From assembly GCA_964524835.1 (NCBI GenBank), contig CAZGEG010000002.1:175240-239239 (forward strand): a DNA stretch of 64,000 bases. Reading direction: 5' to 3'. This stretch comes from JACRCG01 sp964524835. GTDB taxonomy: Bacteria > Desulfobacterota > Desulfuromonadia > Geobacterales > Pseudopelobacteraceae. The position numbers were made by a program, and so were the translations under genes. The notes under the pieces are model-generated. The model ran no database searches. It was not told the origin of the DNA and was given only the letters and a program-made list of their open reading frames with translations. Of this stretch, positions 7,922-17,118 are shown one piece after another. How positions within the stretch are numbered: the stretch's first letter is position 1; the number at the start of each line of letters is the position of its first letter.

Positions 7922-9547
7922 TTGTTCGGCGACCCCGTGATCAATTATTTTATTGCGCTTATAGTCGTGTGCCTGATTCCTGTCGTTTCAGACGCCAGTC
8001 CAGGGCAATCAGGGTCAAGCGGATTGTTTGCCGTTTCATCTGCTGAAACTCTCGATGCCGGCAATATCTGTGTCGGTGTCTGGTCGTGCTATGCCGAAAA
8101 CAAAAGCTTTACACAAAAAAGCTCTTTGATAATGCCGGTCACCATTACCATGGGTATAGGTACATTCTGGGAAGTTTACGGTGCGTATCCCAACATATCT
8201 TTTAACGGAGATGATGATATCTCGGGACGCGGAACGCTGGATTTAGGGACAAAACTTCGCTTCCTGGGCGGTCGCACATCTGATTTCAAGCTGGCTGTTG
8301 ACCTGCTTGGACAGCGTCATATTTCGGAAAGCAGAAAAATTGATGGTGTGACTGATCTGTCAGCCAAATTAATAACTTCCTTCAACAAGAATGATTTCGG
8401 TGTTCATGTTTCCGCCGGCTATTTGAAACCGGGAGCGGTTGCCGGGATCAGCCTGGAATCGGAATACGTTTTCGGTGCCGGTGTTGAGTATACGGTCATG
8501 CCGCGCTTAAAGCTGCTCGGTGAGGTCACCGCCGGCACGAATCGATATTACATTGAGGATAACAGGGATTGGGCTTCCCCCCGCATTCTCTCCGAGTACA
8601 GTGTTGAAGCTTCCGTCGGCGCACAGTATTTCCTGAACCCACATCTTACCCTGAATTCATCATTCGGGACCGGATTTGGAGCAAACGACCCTGATCTCAA
8701 AATCCTGTTTGGCATCAGTTCCTGCCAGGGTGTCGGTACATACGTCAAACCGATTCCATCGGTAGGCCGGCGTGCTGCAGCAAAGGATAAATCCAAGGAA
8801 GCGTTGAAACCGCTGAAAATCATACCGATATCCAGCCTTTTACTGAGAGCGTCGGCACCGCAAGCGTCACCCGTCAGCAAGCTTGAAGTTGAGTTGGAGT
8901 CCGATAAAGAAGAAATTCTGATAAAACCATACGGACAGATAGTCATTGCTCCGCAACAGGCTTCGTCCAACCTCACTTCTCCCGTGATCCCTGTGGAAAT
9001 TCCGCTTAAAGCACGCGATGAGGAGATTGTCCTGCAACCTCTTAAAACCGAAGATCGCGAGGCAAGTGCCATTGATTACACTCTCAATCGGGTTCGTGGC
9101 GTAACGCCGCTTTTCGGTGTTGATGTTAAAGGATCCCAGGTCACACTTCCCCCTGCCGCCGTTCTTCCGGAACGCATGGCCGTCTACAGAAAATTCAGAT
9201 TTCCCGATGTAACATTCGATTTTGACCAATGGACACTTACAAGCAGCGGTAAGAAAATGCTTTCAGAGGTAGCTGAGCAGATCAGGAAAGATAAGAAATG
9301 GCTCTATATCAAGATTGACGGCCATACTGATGCCATCGGTTCACTCTCTTACAATATGGAATTGTCGTTAAAGCGTGCGATTGTCGCTGCTACATACCTT
9401 ATAAGTCATGAAGGTGTTAACCCTTCAAAAGTTTTTATCAAGGGTCTTGGCAAGTCTGCTCCAATTGCTGAAAACAACTCTGCTTCCGGCCGTCGCAAAA
9501 ACAGACGCACAGAAATTCTGTTTCTGGTGTCCAAGGAAGGGCAGTGA
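7922..9547 (+). CDS. OmpA-family outer membrane protein
   Basis: 541 residues. The N-terminus is hydrophobic (INYFIALIVVCLIPVVSDA) and looks like a signal peptide. Residues about 30-270 have alternating beta-strand character with GTFWEVYGAYP and DLGTKLRFLGG, as in an outer membrane barrel. A Lys/Glu/Pro-rich linker (about 275-400) follows. The C-terminal 110 residues are an OmpA/MotB peptidoglycan-binding domain (FDFDQWTLTSSGKKML, IDGHTDAIGS, SGRRKNRRTEILF). Start is uncertain: TTG 7922 gives the longest frame, GTG 7937 places the signal peptide closer to the N-terminus; neither has a clear ribosome site. It is followed directly by two other exported proteins. Confidence 0.82.
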   Translation: MFGDPVINYFIALIVVCLIPVVSDASPGQSGSSGLFAVSSAETLDAGNICVGVWSCYAENKSFTQKSSLIMPVTITMGIGTFWEVYGAYPNISFNGDDDISGRGTLDLGTKLRFLGGRTSDFKLAVDLLGQRHISESRKIDGVTDLSAKLITSFNKNDFGVHVSAGYLKPGAVAGISLESEYVFGAGVEYTVMPRLKLLGEVTAGTNRYYIEDNRDWASPRILSEYSVEASVGAQYFLNPHLTLNSSFGTGFGANDPDLKILFGISSCQGVGTYVKPIPSVGRRAAAKDKSKEALKPLKIIPISSLLLRASAPQASPVSKLEVELESDKEEILIKPYGQIVIAPQQASSNLTSPVIPVEIPLKARDEEIVLQPLKTEDREASAIDYTLNRVRGVTPLFGVDVKGSQVTLPPAAVLPERMAVYRKFRFPDVTFDFDQWTLTSSGKKMLSEVAEQIRKDKKWLYIKIDGHTDAIGSLSYNMELSLKRAIVAATYLISHEGVNPSKVFIKGLGKSAPIAENNSASGRRKNRRTEILFLVSKEGQ

Positions 9548-9548
9548 T

Positions 9549-9998
9549 ATGAGAGGAACGGCCTTTTTGAACTATATTCTTATAGGGACTGTTGTTGTAC
9601 TCATGCAAGGGTATGCGCTCGCTGGTGAACCGGGTCTGGACGGGTCAAAAGTACTGGCCGTGGTACCGGTCAAGAGCGGGAATATTGATCAAGGTGTATA
9701 TCGACAGTTCGATCGACTGGTTCCGGAGCTGAAAAAAAAATCAAAAAACAAGATCGTCAAGCTGGAGTGCCGTTATTCCGGGCGGTCCGACCGGGAACAG
9801 GATGTTGAGAATGCCTATAAACTTGCCGGTCGTATAGAAAGATATTTGCGCGTGCACCACAAGCTTGATCTTGACCTGTGGGTCGCAATCGACATGGCAC
9901 CAATATCGGTAAAAACTTCTCCCGTGCTGTCGATTGCAGTTTTTCCAGACGACATCAAGAAGCTGGATGCCGTGCTGATCGATCCCCCAAAAAATTAA
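9549..9998 (+). CDS. Small secreted protein, unknown function
   Basis: 149 residues from the ATG one base after the OmpA-family gene stop. The N-terminus MRGTAFLNYILIGTVVVLMQGYALA is a clear signal peptide. The mature part holds a basic stretch (ELKKKSKNKIVKLECRYSGR) and then a mixed alpha/beta sequence ending PKN. The family is not recognised. Overlap with the OmpA-family gene and the lipoprotein 27 bases downstream indicates one envelope operon. Confidence 0.75.
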   Translation: MRGTAFLNYILIGTVVVLMQGYALAGEPGLDGSKVLAVVPVKSGNIDQGVYRQFDRLVPELKKKSKNKIVKLECRYSGRSDREQDVENAYKLAGRIERYLRVHHKLDLDLWVAIDMAPISVKTSPVLSIAVFPDDIKKLDAVLIDPPKN

Positions 9999-10025
9999 CA
10001 TCAATCATACACATAGGAGGCAGTT

Positions 10026-10667
10026 ATGAAACATACCCTCATTCTGATGTCACTTATTGCCATGCTGATTTCCGGCTGCTCTTCTGTAAAAGTTGTACCG
10101 GAGCAGACTGGAAACGGACGTGTCAATGCAGCTGATAATTCCCAGACCATTGTTTCGAATGGTATTGAAGTGACGGCACGGGTTGACGAGACGGCGATCA
10201 ATGCCTACAACCTGGAGGGTACGGTTACGGCGTTTCACATCAGTATCAGAAACAGTACCGACCGAGAAATTGCTTTCAGCGATGATTCATATCTGCTTGT
10301 AGACGAAAGCGGCCTGCAATATTCATTGCTTACACCTGAAAATATCCGGGCCATGCTTAAAAAGGATTCCTACTATCTGGTTCCATACCCGTATGTCGGT
10401 TTTTATTATCTTGAAGACTACGAAAAGACAACTGCCTACAATCGTTTCAATTCAGCACTTCCCTATTATTATGACCTGTATCCCCAGGACCTATTTACCA
10501 AATCGCTACAGGCGACCTCTGTTATTCCGGGGATGAAAGTCGAGGGACTGACCTATTTTAAAATAGATCCCGCGGCTCACCAGCGTATAAACCTGCTGAT
10601 CTTTCGTAAAGGGGTTTCTAAATCCACTCCTCCAGATTTTTCTTTTCCCTTCAAAGTAATTAAATAA
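10026..10667 (+). CDS. Lipoprotein, unknown function
   Basis: 213 residues with AGGAGG before the ATG. MKHTLILMSLIAMLISGC is a lipoprotein signal with lipobox LISGC, so the mature protein is anchored by Cys18. The mature part is beta-rich (VTAFHISIRNSTDREIAF) with a Tyr-rich centre (YYLVPYPYVGFYYLEDYE) and a late beta section. The immunoglobulin-like start suggests a periplasmic accessory domain; function is not known. Confidence 0.82.
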   Translation: MKHTLILMSLIAMLISGCSSVKVVPEQTGNGRVNAADNSQTIVSNGIEVTARVDETAINAYNLEGTVTAFHISIRNSTDREIAFSDDSYLLVDESGLQYSLLTPENIRAMLKKDSYYLVPYPYVGFYYLEDYEKTTAYNRFNSALPYYYDLYPQDLFTKSLQATSVIPGMKVEGLTYFKIDPAAHQRINLLIFRKGVSKSTPPDFSFPFKVIK

Positions 10668-10751
10668 CCGCTTGTAGTACCCGGTGATGCACTTCCCCTC
10701 TTAACAGGGTACATTGAGGCGGAGTGCATTGCTGTAACCAAGGATCCCGGA

Positions 10752-11678
10752 ATGACTGATTATTGTGCCGCCATTGATTTCGGGACTAATACCGCCCGTT
10801 TACTCGTAGCCGTACGTTCGGCTGACGGAATCGCCCCTGTTCGCGTCGAGCGCGAGGTCGTCCGACTCGGAGGCGGTTTTACCGATGAGTGCGGTTTGTC
10901 TGTTGAAGCGATGAACCGCGGATTAGCCTGTCTTCATAGATTCTCCGAAATTATCTCTCGATATGGGGTGAGCCAGATCCGGGCCTCTGCAACAAGCGCA
11001 GTGCGAGATGCCGTCAACGGGGGTGAATTCGTAGATAAAGTCTTTCTGGAAACCGGCATCAAGCTTGTTGTCATTGATGGAGACGCAGAAGCACGCCTGA
11101 CTCTCAAGGGGGTTTTGGCAGGGCTGGATTCCGAAAGTGATTCGCTTGCGGTGCTTGATGTCGGGGGAGGGAGTACCGAATTCATGGTGACATCCAACGG
11201 AAATCCTGTTTTTATCAAAAGTATGCCGATCGGCGTGGTACGTCTTACGGAAGGTTTCCCGGCGACTGTTGAAATGTTTGAACGTGTACGATCAGTAATT
11301 GACCAGCTCGAAAACGACCTCTCCTCGGCAGGAATCGTTGTTTCAGAGAATTCCGAGCTTGTCGGGACGGCCGGAACAGCGACAACCATTGCCGCTATCA
11401 AGCTGGAGATGGATGATTACGATTATCGCAAGGTCAACAATTTCACCGTTAGCAGAGGAGATATTGTCGAGATATTTCAGCGCCTGTCGCAGCTTCCACC
11501 GCAGGACCGGTTGGCGATCAAAGGGATTGAAAAAGGGCGCGAAGATCTGATTATCGCCGGTTTGGTAATCATAACGTCCGTTATGGACAGGTTCGGCTTC
11601 ACCCGGTTGAAGGTGAGCGATTTCGGGTTGCTGGAGGGATTGGCGCTTTCCGTACCTGAGCCGGGCGGGTTGACGTGA
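10752..11678 (+). CDS. Ppx/GppA-family exopolyphosphatase/pppGpp phosphatase
   Basis: 308 residues, so it is the short form carrying only the two actin-like ASKHA domains and no C-terminal HD domain. The phosphate loops are visible: AIDFGTNTARLLVA at the start and VLDVGGGSTEFMV in the middle, then GTAGTATTIAA. The family hydrolyses polyphosphate and pppGpp; which substrate is used here cannot be told. AAGGA stands at good distance before the ATG. Confidence 0.88.
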   Translation: MTDYCAAIDFGTNTARLLVAVRSADGIAPVRVEREVVRLGGGFTDECGLSVEAMNRGLACLHRFSEIISRYGVSQIRASATSAVRDAVNGGEFVDKVFLETGIKLVVIDGDAEARLTLKGVLAGLDSESDSLAVLDVGGGSTEFMVTSNGNPVFIKSMPIGVVRLTEGFPATVEMFERVRSVIDQLENDLSSAGIVVSENSELVGTAGTATTIAAIKLEMDDYDYRKVNNFTVSRGDIVEIFQRLSQLPPQDRLAIKGIEKGREDLIIAGLVIITSVMDRFGFTRLKVSDFGLLEGLALSVPEPGGLT

Positions 11679-11729
11679 AGCCGGTGCCGGGTGGTCAAGG
11701 ATTCACATACTGGGACAACAGGAGGCAAG

Positions 11730-13223
11730 ATGCTTGATAAGCGGGGTTGTGGCGTGCTGCTGCATCCGACGTCGTTACCGGGACCGGGTGGTATCGGAAC
11801 GCTGGGCAGGGATGCCCGCCGTTTTGTCGACCTCCTGGCTGCGATGGGGATGTCTTACTGGCAGGTACTGCCACTCACACCTCCAGCGTGCGGCAACTCT
11901 CCCTACTCGGCTTTTTCGGCTTTTGCGGGTAACCCGCTGCTGATCGATCTTGAACAGATTGTCGTTGATGGCAACCTTGCGACGATTCGGTACGAAGAAG
12001 GCCCGAATTCTGCCTGTGTCGATTTCGGAGCGGTTTCTGACAGAAAAATGAAGCTGCTGCAGGAAGCGGGGGCCGCTTTTTTAGCGAACGAGGCGGCACC
12101 ATGCAAACAGGAATTCTGGAATTTCTGCAACACGACCACCTGGCTTCATAACTATGCGCTGTTTATGGCGCTGAAACATCGATACAAGGGGCGCTCCTGG
12201 GAAAAATGGCCGGCTGATTACGCTCTGCTGACACCGAAAATGTATGAGAAAGCCTCGGTTGAGCTGGGAACTGAAATCGGCATCCAGAAATATATCCAGT
12301 GGCAGTTTTTCAGGCAATGGCGTCGATTGCGGTCGTATGCAGCCGGCAAAGGAATTGCGATTATTGGTGATATTCCTATTTTCGTCGGCTATGATTCCGC
12401 GGATGTGTGGAGCGGTCGCGAACAGTTTCTTCTTGATTCAAAGGGGAAGCCGACCGTTGTTGCAGGAGTTCCCCCTGATTATTTCAGCGAAACGGGGCAG
12501 CTTTGGGGCAATCCCCTGTATGACTGGGAAATGATAGGTCGACAGAACTACGCGTGGTGGATCGAGCGGTTTCAGTTTATGTTTGAGCTCTTCGACATTA
12601 TTCGGGTTGATCATTTCCGTGGTTTTGAAGCCGCCTGGAACGTGCCAGCAGCCGAAAAAACAGCAGTCAACGGGACCTGGGTGAAGGCCCCCGGGACAAT
12701 TCTGTTTGATGCAGTGTTGGCAACACTCGGCAATCTTCCGGTTATTGCCGAAGACCTGGGCGTAATTACCCCGGATGTCGTAGCTCTTCGTGAACGTTAT
12801 GACTTTCCCGGAATGAACATAGTGCAGTTTGCCTTTGATTCAGGTCCTTCAAACCCATACCTGCCGCACAATCATCAAAAAAGATCCGTAGTCTATAGCG
12901 GAACTCATGATAATGACACGACTGCCGGCTGGTATGGCTCGCTATCCGCTGCCCAGCGCAAGCGGGTTGATTTCTATGTGGGGAGCAGGGGGGATGATGC
13001 AGTCGAGTGCCTTCTGCGCACAGTGTTCATGTCGGTTGCCGATACCGCCATCATACCTCTTCAGGATTTGATCCGCCTGGGAAGCGAAGCCCGCATGAAC
13101 GTCCCCGGGACAGCATTCGGCAATTGGGGGTGGCGGTTTACCTGGGACATGATTGCCCGCGATCTTGCCGGCCGCGTTCGTGACCAGATTGAATGCTATG
13201 GCAGGTGCAATCCGAGCTGTTAG
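11730..13223 (+). CDS. malQ: 4-alpha-glucanotransferase (amylomaltase, GH77)
   Basis: 497 residues, the usual size of bacterial MalQ. It transfers alpha-1,4-glucan segments between malto-oligosaccharides in the cytoplasm, part of glycogen and maltodextrin turnover. The GH77 catalytic residues are visible: the nucleophile Asp in IRVDHFRGFEA, the acid/base Glu in IAEDLGVITPDV and the transition-state Asp in SGTHDNDTTAGWY. A longer frame starts at 11691, but ATG 11730 follows GGAGG and matches the family start MLDKRGCGVLLHPTSLPG. No other glycogen gene is nearby. Confidence 0.95.
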   Translation: MLDKRGCGVLLHPTSLPGPGGIGTLGRDARRFVDLLAAMGMSYWQVLPLTPPACGNSPYSAFSAFAGNPLLIDLEQIVVDGNLATIRYEEGPNSACVDFGAVSDRKMKLLQEAGAAFLANEAAPCKQEFWNFCNTTTWLHNYALFMALKHRYKGRSWEKWPADYALLTPKMYEKASVELGTEIGIQKYIQWQFFRQWRRLRSYAAGKGIAIIGDIPIFVGYDSADVWSGREQFLLDSKGKPTVVAGVPPDYFSETGQLWGNPLYDWEMIGRQNYAWWIERFQFMFELFDIIRVDHFRGFEAAWNVPAAEKTAVNGTWVKAPGTILFDAVLATLGNLPVIAEDLGVITPDVVALRERYDFPGMNIVQFAFDSGPSNPYLPHNHQKRSVVYSGTHDNDTTAGWYGSLSAAQRKRVDFYVGSRGDDAVECLLRTVFMSVADTAIIPLQDLIRLGSEARMNVPGTAFGNWGWRFTWDMIARDLAGRVRDQIECYGRCNPSC

Positions 13224-13231
13224 TAAATTTC

Positions 13232-13259
13232 TTGACAATCCGGGCATATTCTTTATACT
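13232..13259 (+). promoter_or_regulatory. Sigma-70 promoter of the rpmF-fatty acid cluster
   Basis: TTGACA (13232-13237), 16 bases, TATACT (13254-13259), close to consensus, 44 bases before the first gene. It should drive the DUF177-rpmF-plsX-fabHDG run. Confidence 0.75.
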
Positions 13260-13303
13260 GACTTGCTTAAATTTAGAGTCGTTCTGATCTGCGGATGGTA
13301 CAT

Positions 13304-13849
13304 ATGAAACTTGTTGTAGACCACATAAAAGATACGCCGCTTGCAATCCATATTGACGAGCCGGTCGAGACTTTTCCTCTCCTTGCGGGGATGCAGAATG
13401 ACGAGATCTGCTGTATTTCCGGCAGAATCGAAGGGGATGTTACAGCTGTTCGCGAGTTTGATAACATACGGATTGCCGGGAGGATAACAGCGCCCCTGGC
13501 ACTTTCCTGCTCCCGTTGTCTCGCGGATTATACGTCGTTTGTTGATACCAGTTTCACAATATTTTTTCGGAAAGAGAGCTCCGTCACTCCCTCCGCCGAA
13601 GACGAGCTTGAACTTGGCGAAATGGATCTGCTTTCTTCCTCGTACTCCGGCGATGAAATTGATCTGACTCATGAGATTGAAGAACAAATTGCGATGGAAA
13701 TCCCGTTAAAGCCTCTCTGCAGTGAAGAGTGCAAGGGGTTGTGTCATGTGTGCGGTATCGATCTGAACACATCCAGCTGCTCATGCAGCAAAGAGACTGC
13801 CTCTCTTACGTTCAGCGCGTTGAAGGACTTTAAGGTAACCAATAAATAG
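13304..13849 (+). CDS. DUF177/YceD family protein
   Basis: 181 residues. YceD-type proteins are commonly found directly upstream of rpmF and have been tied to 23S rRNA maturation; the exact role is not settled. The sequence shows the two features of the family: CSRC in the middle and the C-terminal cysteine cluster CSEECKGLCHVCGIDLN with a later CSC, likely a metal site. An ATG nine bases upstream exists; 13304 is preferred for its GGATGG and because family members begin MK-V-. It is 45 bases before rpmF. Confidence 0.88.
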   Translation: MKLVVDHIKDTPLAIHIDEPVETFPLLAGMQNDEICCISGRIEGDVTAVREFDNIRIAGRITAPLALSCSRCLADYTSFVDTSFTIFFRKESSVTPSAEDELELGEMDLLSSSYSGDEIDLTHEIEEQIAMEIPLKPLCSEECKGLCHVCGIDLNTSSCSCSKETASLTFSALKDFKVTNK

Positions 13850-13894
13850 AGCGGTGGCACGAGATCGTGTATCACCAGAAAAAGGAGAAACACC

Positions 13895-14083
13895 ATGGCT
13901 GTACCCAAGAAAAAAACATCCAAATCCCGCAAGAATATGAGAAGGGCCCATGACTTTTTAACGACTCCGTCATTGTCCGTCTGTCCGCAATGTAAAGCGG
14001 CAAAACTTCCGCATCGCACATGTCTTGCCTGTGGAACGTACAAAGGCAAAGAGGTTATCGACCTTTCCTCAGCACAAGCATAG
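13895..14083 (+). CDS. rpmF: 50S ribosomal protein L32
   Basis: 62 residues. MAVPKKKTSKSRKNMRRAHD is the canonical N-terminus of L32. Two CX2C pairs (CPQC and CLAC) make the zinc-binding form of the protein. AAAGGAGAAA precedes the ATG. It sits in the widespread order DUF177-rpmF-plsX-fabH. Confidence 0.97.
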   Translation: MAVPKKKTSKSRKNMRRAHDFLTTPSLSVCPQCKAAKLPHRTCLACGTYKGKEVIDLSSAQA

Positions 14084-14096
14084 AGAACTGACTTAA

Positions 14097-15152
14097 GTGT
14101 CACTTCCGAAACAGATGAGAGTTGCCGTTGACGCAATGGGCGGCGACAATGCGCCTGTTGTCGAAGTTGAAGGTGCTGTTGCTGCCTGCCGTGAATTCGG
14201 CTTGTCAGTTACGCTTGTCGGTGATCGCCGGCGTTTGGAGGCCGAACTCGCCAAACACACGGTCAGCGGGCTTGATATTGACATCTTTCACGCAAGTGAA
14301 GTCGTCGGTATGCATGATTCAGCTTCGGATGCGGTACGTAAGAAACGCGACTCCTCCGTGCGACGGGCATTCGAGCTCGTCAAGGACGGCAATGCCTGTG
14401 CTGCGGTCAGTGCCGGAAATTCCGGTGCGACCATGGCGTCCGGCATGTTCGTTCTGAAGCGGATTAAAGGGATCGAGCGTCCGGCGATTGCCCAGTTATT
14501 CCCCACCCTTAAAGGACAGACGCTGGTTCTCGATGTTGGCGGCAATGTAGATTGCAAGCCGCTCCATCTCGTCCAGTTTGCCATAATGGGAGAAGTCTAT
14601 GCCCGCTATGCCATGGGGGTGCCATCGCCGAGAGTCGGGCTCCTTTCCAATGGGGAAGAAGATTCCAAAGGGAACGAGCTGACCAGGGAAACGAATACCG
14701 TCCTGCGCAAGACATCTCTCGATTATATCGGTTACATTGAAGGTCGCGATATTTTTGCCGGGGTTGTTGACGTAGTTGTTTGTGACGGTTTTGTCGGAAA
14801 TATTGTCCTGAAGCTTTCCGAGGGGTTGGCGGACGCTGCGGCCAAGATGCTGAAAAGGGAGATCGTCAAGAGTTGGGTCTCCAAGATCGGTTATCTGTTT
14901 GTGCGTGGTGCATTCGGCCGGTTCAAGAAGATTGTAGATTATGCGGAATATGGCGGTGCGCCGCTTCTGGGAATCAACGGCGTCGGCATGATCTGTCATG
15001 GCGGTTCCAATGCCAAGGCGATCAAAAACGCGATACGGTTCGCTCACGAGTATGCCAAAAGCGGCGTATCGGAGCATGTTGCTGAAAAGTTATCTGAAAA
15101 CCATTCGGTTTCGTTACGAAGGGATAGCCTGCCTCCCACCCCTGCAGAGTAA
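14097..15152 (+). CDS. plsX: Phosphate acyltransferase PlsX
   Basis: 351 residues. PlsX converts acyl-ACP to acyl-phosphate, the first step toward phosphatidic acid with PlsY. The family markers are present: AVDAMGGDNAP at the start, then SAGNSGATMA and VLDVGGNVDCKP. The assigned start is GTG; ATG 14115 (MRVAVDAMGGD) is an alternative that removes six residues. It follows rpmF by 13 bases. Confidence 0.95.
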   Translation: MSLPKQMRVAVDAMGGDNAPVVEVEGAVAACREFGLSVTLVGDRRRLEAELAKHTVSGLDIDIFHASEVVGMHDSASDAVRKKRDSSVRRAFELVKDGNACAAVSAGNSGATMASGMFVLKRIKGIERPAIAQLFPTLKGQTLVLDVGGNVDCKPLHLVQFAIMGEVYARYAMGVPSPRVGLLSNGEEDSKGNELTRETNTVLRKTSLDYIGYIEGRDIFAGVVDVVVCDGFVGNIVLKLSEGLADAAAKMLKREIVKSWVSKIGYLFVRGAFGRFKKIVDYAEYGGAPLLGINGVGMICHGGSNAKAIKNAIRFAHEYAKSGVSEHVAEKLSENHSVSLRRDSLPPTPAE

Positions 15153-15165
15153 TGGAGATTCAATC

Positions 15166-16146
15166 GTGAATGTCAGAATAACCGGAACCGGTTCTGCATT
15201 GCCCGGGAAAATTCTCACCAATGCCGAACTTGAAACGCTGGTCGATACAAGTGACGAATGGATTACGACAAGAACCGGCATTAAGGAGCGGCGTATTGCA
15301 GCAGAAGGCGAGTATACGTCGACCTTCGCCGCCGAGGCCGCCCGGCATGCCTTGGAGATGGCCGGTGTTCACCCTGAAGAAATTGATCTGATCATTGTCG
15401 GCACCGTGACTCCCGATTTTCCTTTCCCTTCAACCGCCTGCATCGTCCAGGACCTTCTGGGCGCCAAGAACGCAACCGCTTTTGACCTTTCCGCGGCGTG
15501 TTCCGGTTTTATCTTCGGGTTGTCAATTGCCGAAAAATACCTCCGCTGCGGCTCTGCAAGCAAGATACTGGTGATAGGATCGGAAATATTGTCGCGCATT
15601 GTTGACTGGAAGGACCGCAACACCTGCGTTCTGTTCGGCGACGGGGCGGGTGCGGCCGTACTTGAAGCGTCCGACGGGGATCATTCCCTTCTTTCCACCC
15701 ACACGTTCAGTAACGGCGCTTACTGGAACCTGCTGTACCAACCGGGAAGCGGCAGCCGAAATCCGGCGACCGACAGCCGTACGATCGATGAACGGCGGAT
15801 CTATCTGGTCATGGAAGGCAATGACGTATTCAAGCATGCTGTCCGTGCCATGGAAGAGGCTTCGATAAAGGCGCTGGATGCAAACGGCCTTTCACCTTCA
15901 GACATTTCTCTTTTGATACCCCATCAGGCAAATCGTCGTATCATCGATGCAACGGCAAAACGGCTTGGCATTGGTCCCGACCGCCTGTTTACAAATCTTC
16001 ATCGGTATGGCAACACATCTTCGGCTTCAATTCCAATCGCTCTGGACGAGGCGAACCGGCAGGGTATCATCAATCCAGGCAGCAAGCTCCTGATGGTGGC
16101 TTTCGGGGGCGGATTTACCTACGGCTCCGCCCTTGTAGAGTGGTAG
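15166..16146 (+). CDS. fabH: 3-oxoacyl-ACP synthase III (KAS III)
   Basis: 326 residues. FabH starts fatty acid synthesis by condensing acetyl-CoA with malonyl-ACP. The Cys-His-Asn triad is visible: C in DLSAACSGFIFG, H in LIPHQANRRII and N in RYGNTSSASIPIAL. The frame is open much further upstream inside plsX, but GTG 15166, after ATGGAGAT, gives the family N-terminus MNVRITGTGSALP. It is 13 bases after plsX. Confidence 0.96.
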   Translation: MNVRITGTGSALPGKILTNAELETLVDTSDEWITTRTGIKERRIAAEGEYTSTFAAEAARHALEMAGVHPEEIDLIIVGTVTPDFPFPSTACIVQDLLGAKNATAFDLSAACSGFIFGLSIAEKYLRCGSASKILVIGSEILSRIVDWKDRNTCVLFGDGAGAAVLEASDGDHSLLSTHTFSNGAYWNLLYQPGSGSRNPATDSRTIDERRIYLVMEGNDVFKHAVRAMEEASIKALDANGLSPSDISLLIPHQANRRIIDATAKRLGIGPDRLFTNLHRYGNTSSASIPIALDEANRQGIINPGSKLLMVAFGGGFTYGSALVEW

Positions 16147-16185
16147 CCGGAGTCAATCTCTAACGCGGGACGAGGATATTTTAAT

Positions 16186-17118
16186 ATGTCAAAAACAGCA
16201 TTTATTTTTCCGGGTCAGGGTTCCCAGTATTCCGGCATGGGGAAGGAACTGGCGGATACGTTTACCGTTGCGCGTCACCTGTTTGAGGAAGCTGACGAGG
16301 CTCTGGGCTTTAAATTGTCCTCTCTCTGTTTTGGGGGGAGCGATGACGATCTCAAGCTGACCGCCAACACACAGCCTGCTATTCTGGCAACAAGCATTGC
16401 AGTACTGAAGGTCGTCCAACAGGAAACCGGCTTGAAAGCGGGGTATGTGGCGGGTCATTCACTTGGTGAATATTCGGCTCTGGTCTGCTCGGGAGCGCTC
16501 TCATTCGTTGATGCGGTCAGGACGGTGCGTGCCCGCGGCACCTTCATGCAGGAAGCGGTTCCGGTAGGTACCGGTGCGATGGCTGCCATTCTGGGAGTCG
16601 AAAGTGATGTCCTTCAGGATATCTGCCGTGAAGCTGCTGAAGGCGAGGTTGTTTCACCTGCAAACTTTAATTCTCCCGGCCAGATTGTTATTGCCGGTTC
16701 GGTTGCGGCCGTTGCGCGTGCTATTGAACTCGCCAAGGGGCGCGGCTTTAGAAAAGCCATGCTGCTCCCGGTCAGCGCCCCCTTTCATTGTGCGATGATG
16801 AAACCGGCTGCGGACCGCCTGGCGGTGGTACTGGATGCGATAAAGGTTTTCGATATGAACGTGCCGGTTGTTGCAAATGCCGATGCCGCACCGAACAGCG
16901 ACAGGGAGCGGGTGAGACCTCTGCTCGTATCGCAGGTCTGTTCTCCCGTGCTGTGGGAACAGTCGGTAAACGCCATGAGCGCCCTGGGTGTAACACGATT
17001 TGTCGAGCTTGGCCCGGGTAAAGTATTGAGCGGACTGGTAAAAAGAATCAACAAGGAGGCTGTACTGTCAAACATAGAAGATGTTGCCGGAGTTACAGCC
17101 GCCGGGGAGAAAATATAA
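16186..17118 (+). CDS. fabD: Malonyl-CoA:ACP transacylase
   Basis: 310 residues. FabD loads malonyl groups onto the acyl carrier protein. PGQGSQYSGMG at the N-terminus and the nucleophile Ser in GHSLGEYSAL are diagnostic, and APFHCAMM carries the catalytic His. Its stop shares one base with the fabG start, so the two are coupled. Confidence 0.96.
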   Translation: MSKTAFIFPGQGSQYSGMGKELADTFTVARHLFEEADEALGFKLSSLCFGGSDDDLKLTANTQPAILATSIAVLKVVQQETGLKAGYVAGHSLGEYSALVCSGALSFVDAVRTVRARGTFMQEAVPVGTGAMAAILGVESDVLQDICREAAEGEVVSPANFNSPGQIVIAGSVAAVARAIELAKGRGFRKAMLLPVSAPFHCAMMKPAADRLAVVLDAIKVFDMNVPVVANADAAPNSDRERVRPLLVSQVCSPVLWEQSVNAMSALGVTRFVELGPGKVLSGLVKRINKEAVLSNIEDVAGVTAAGEKI

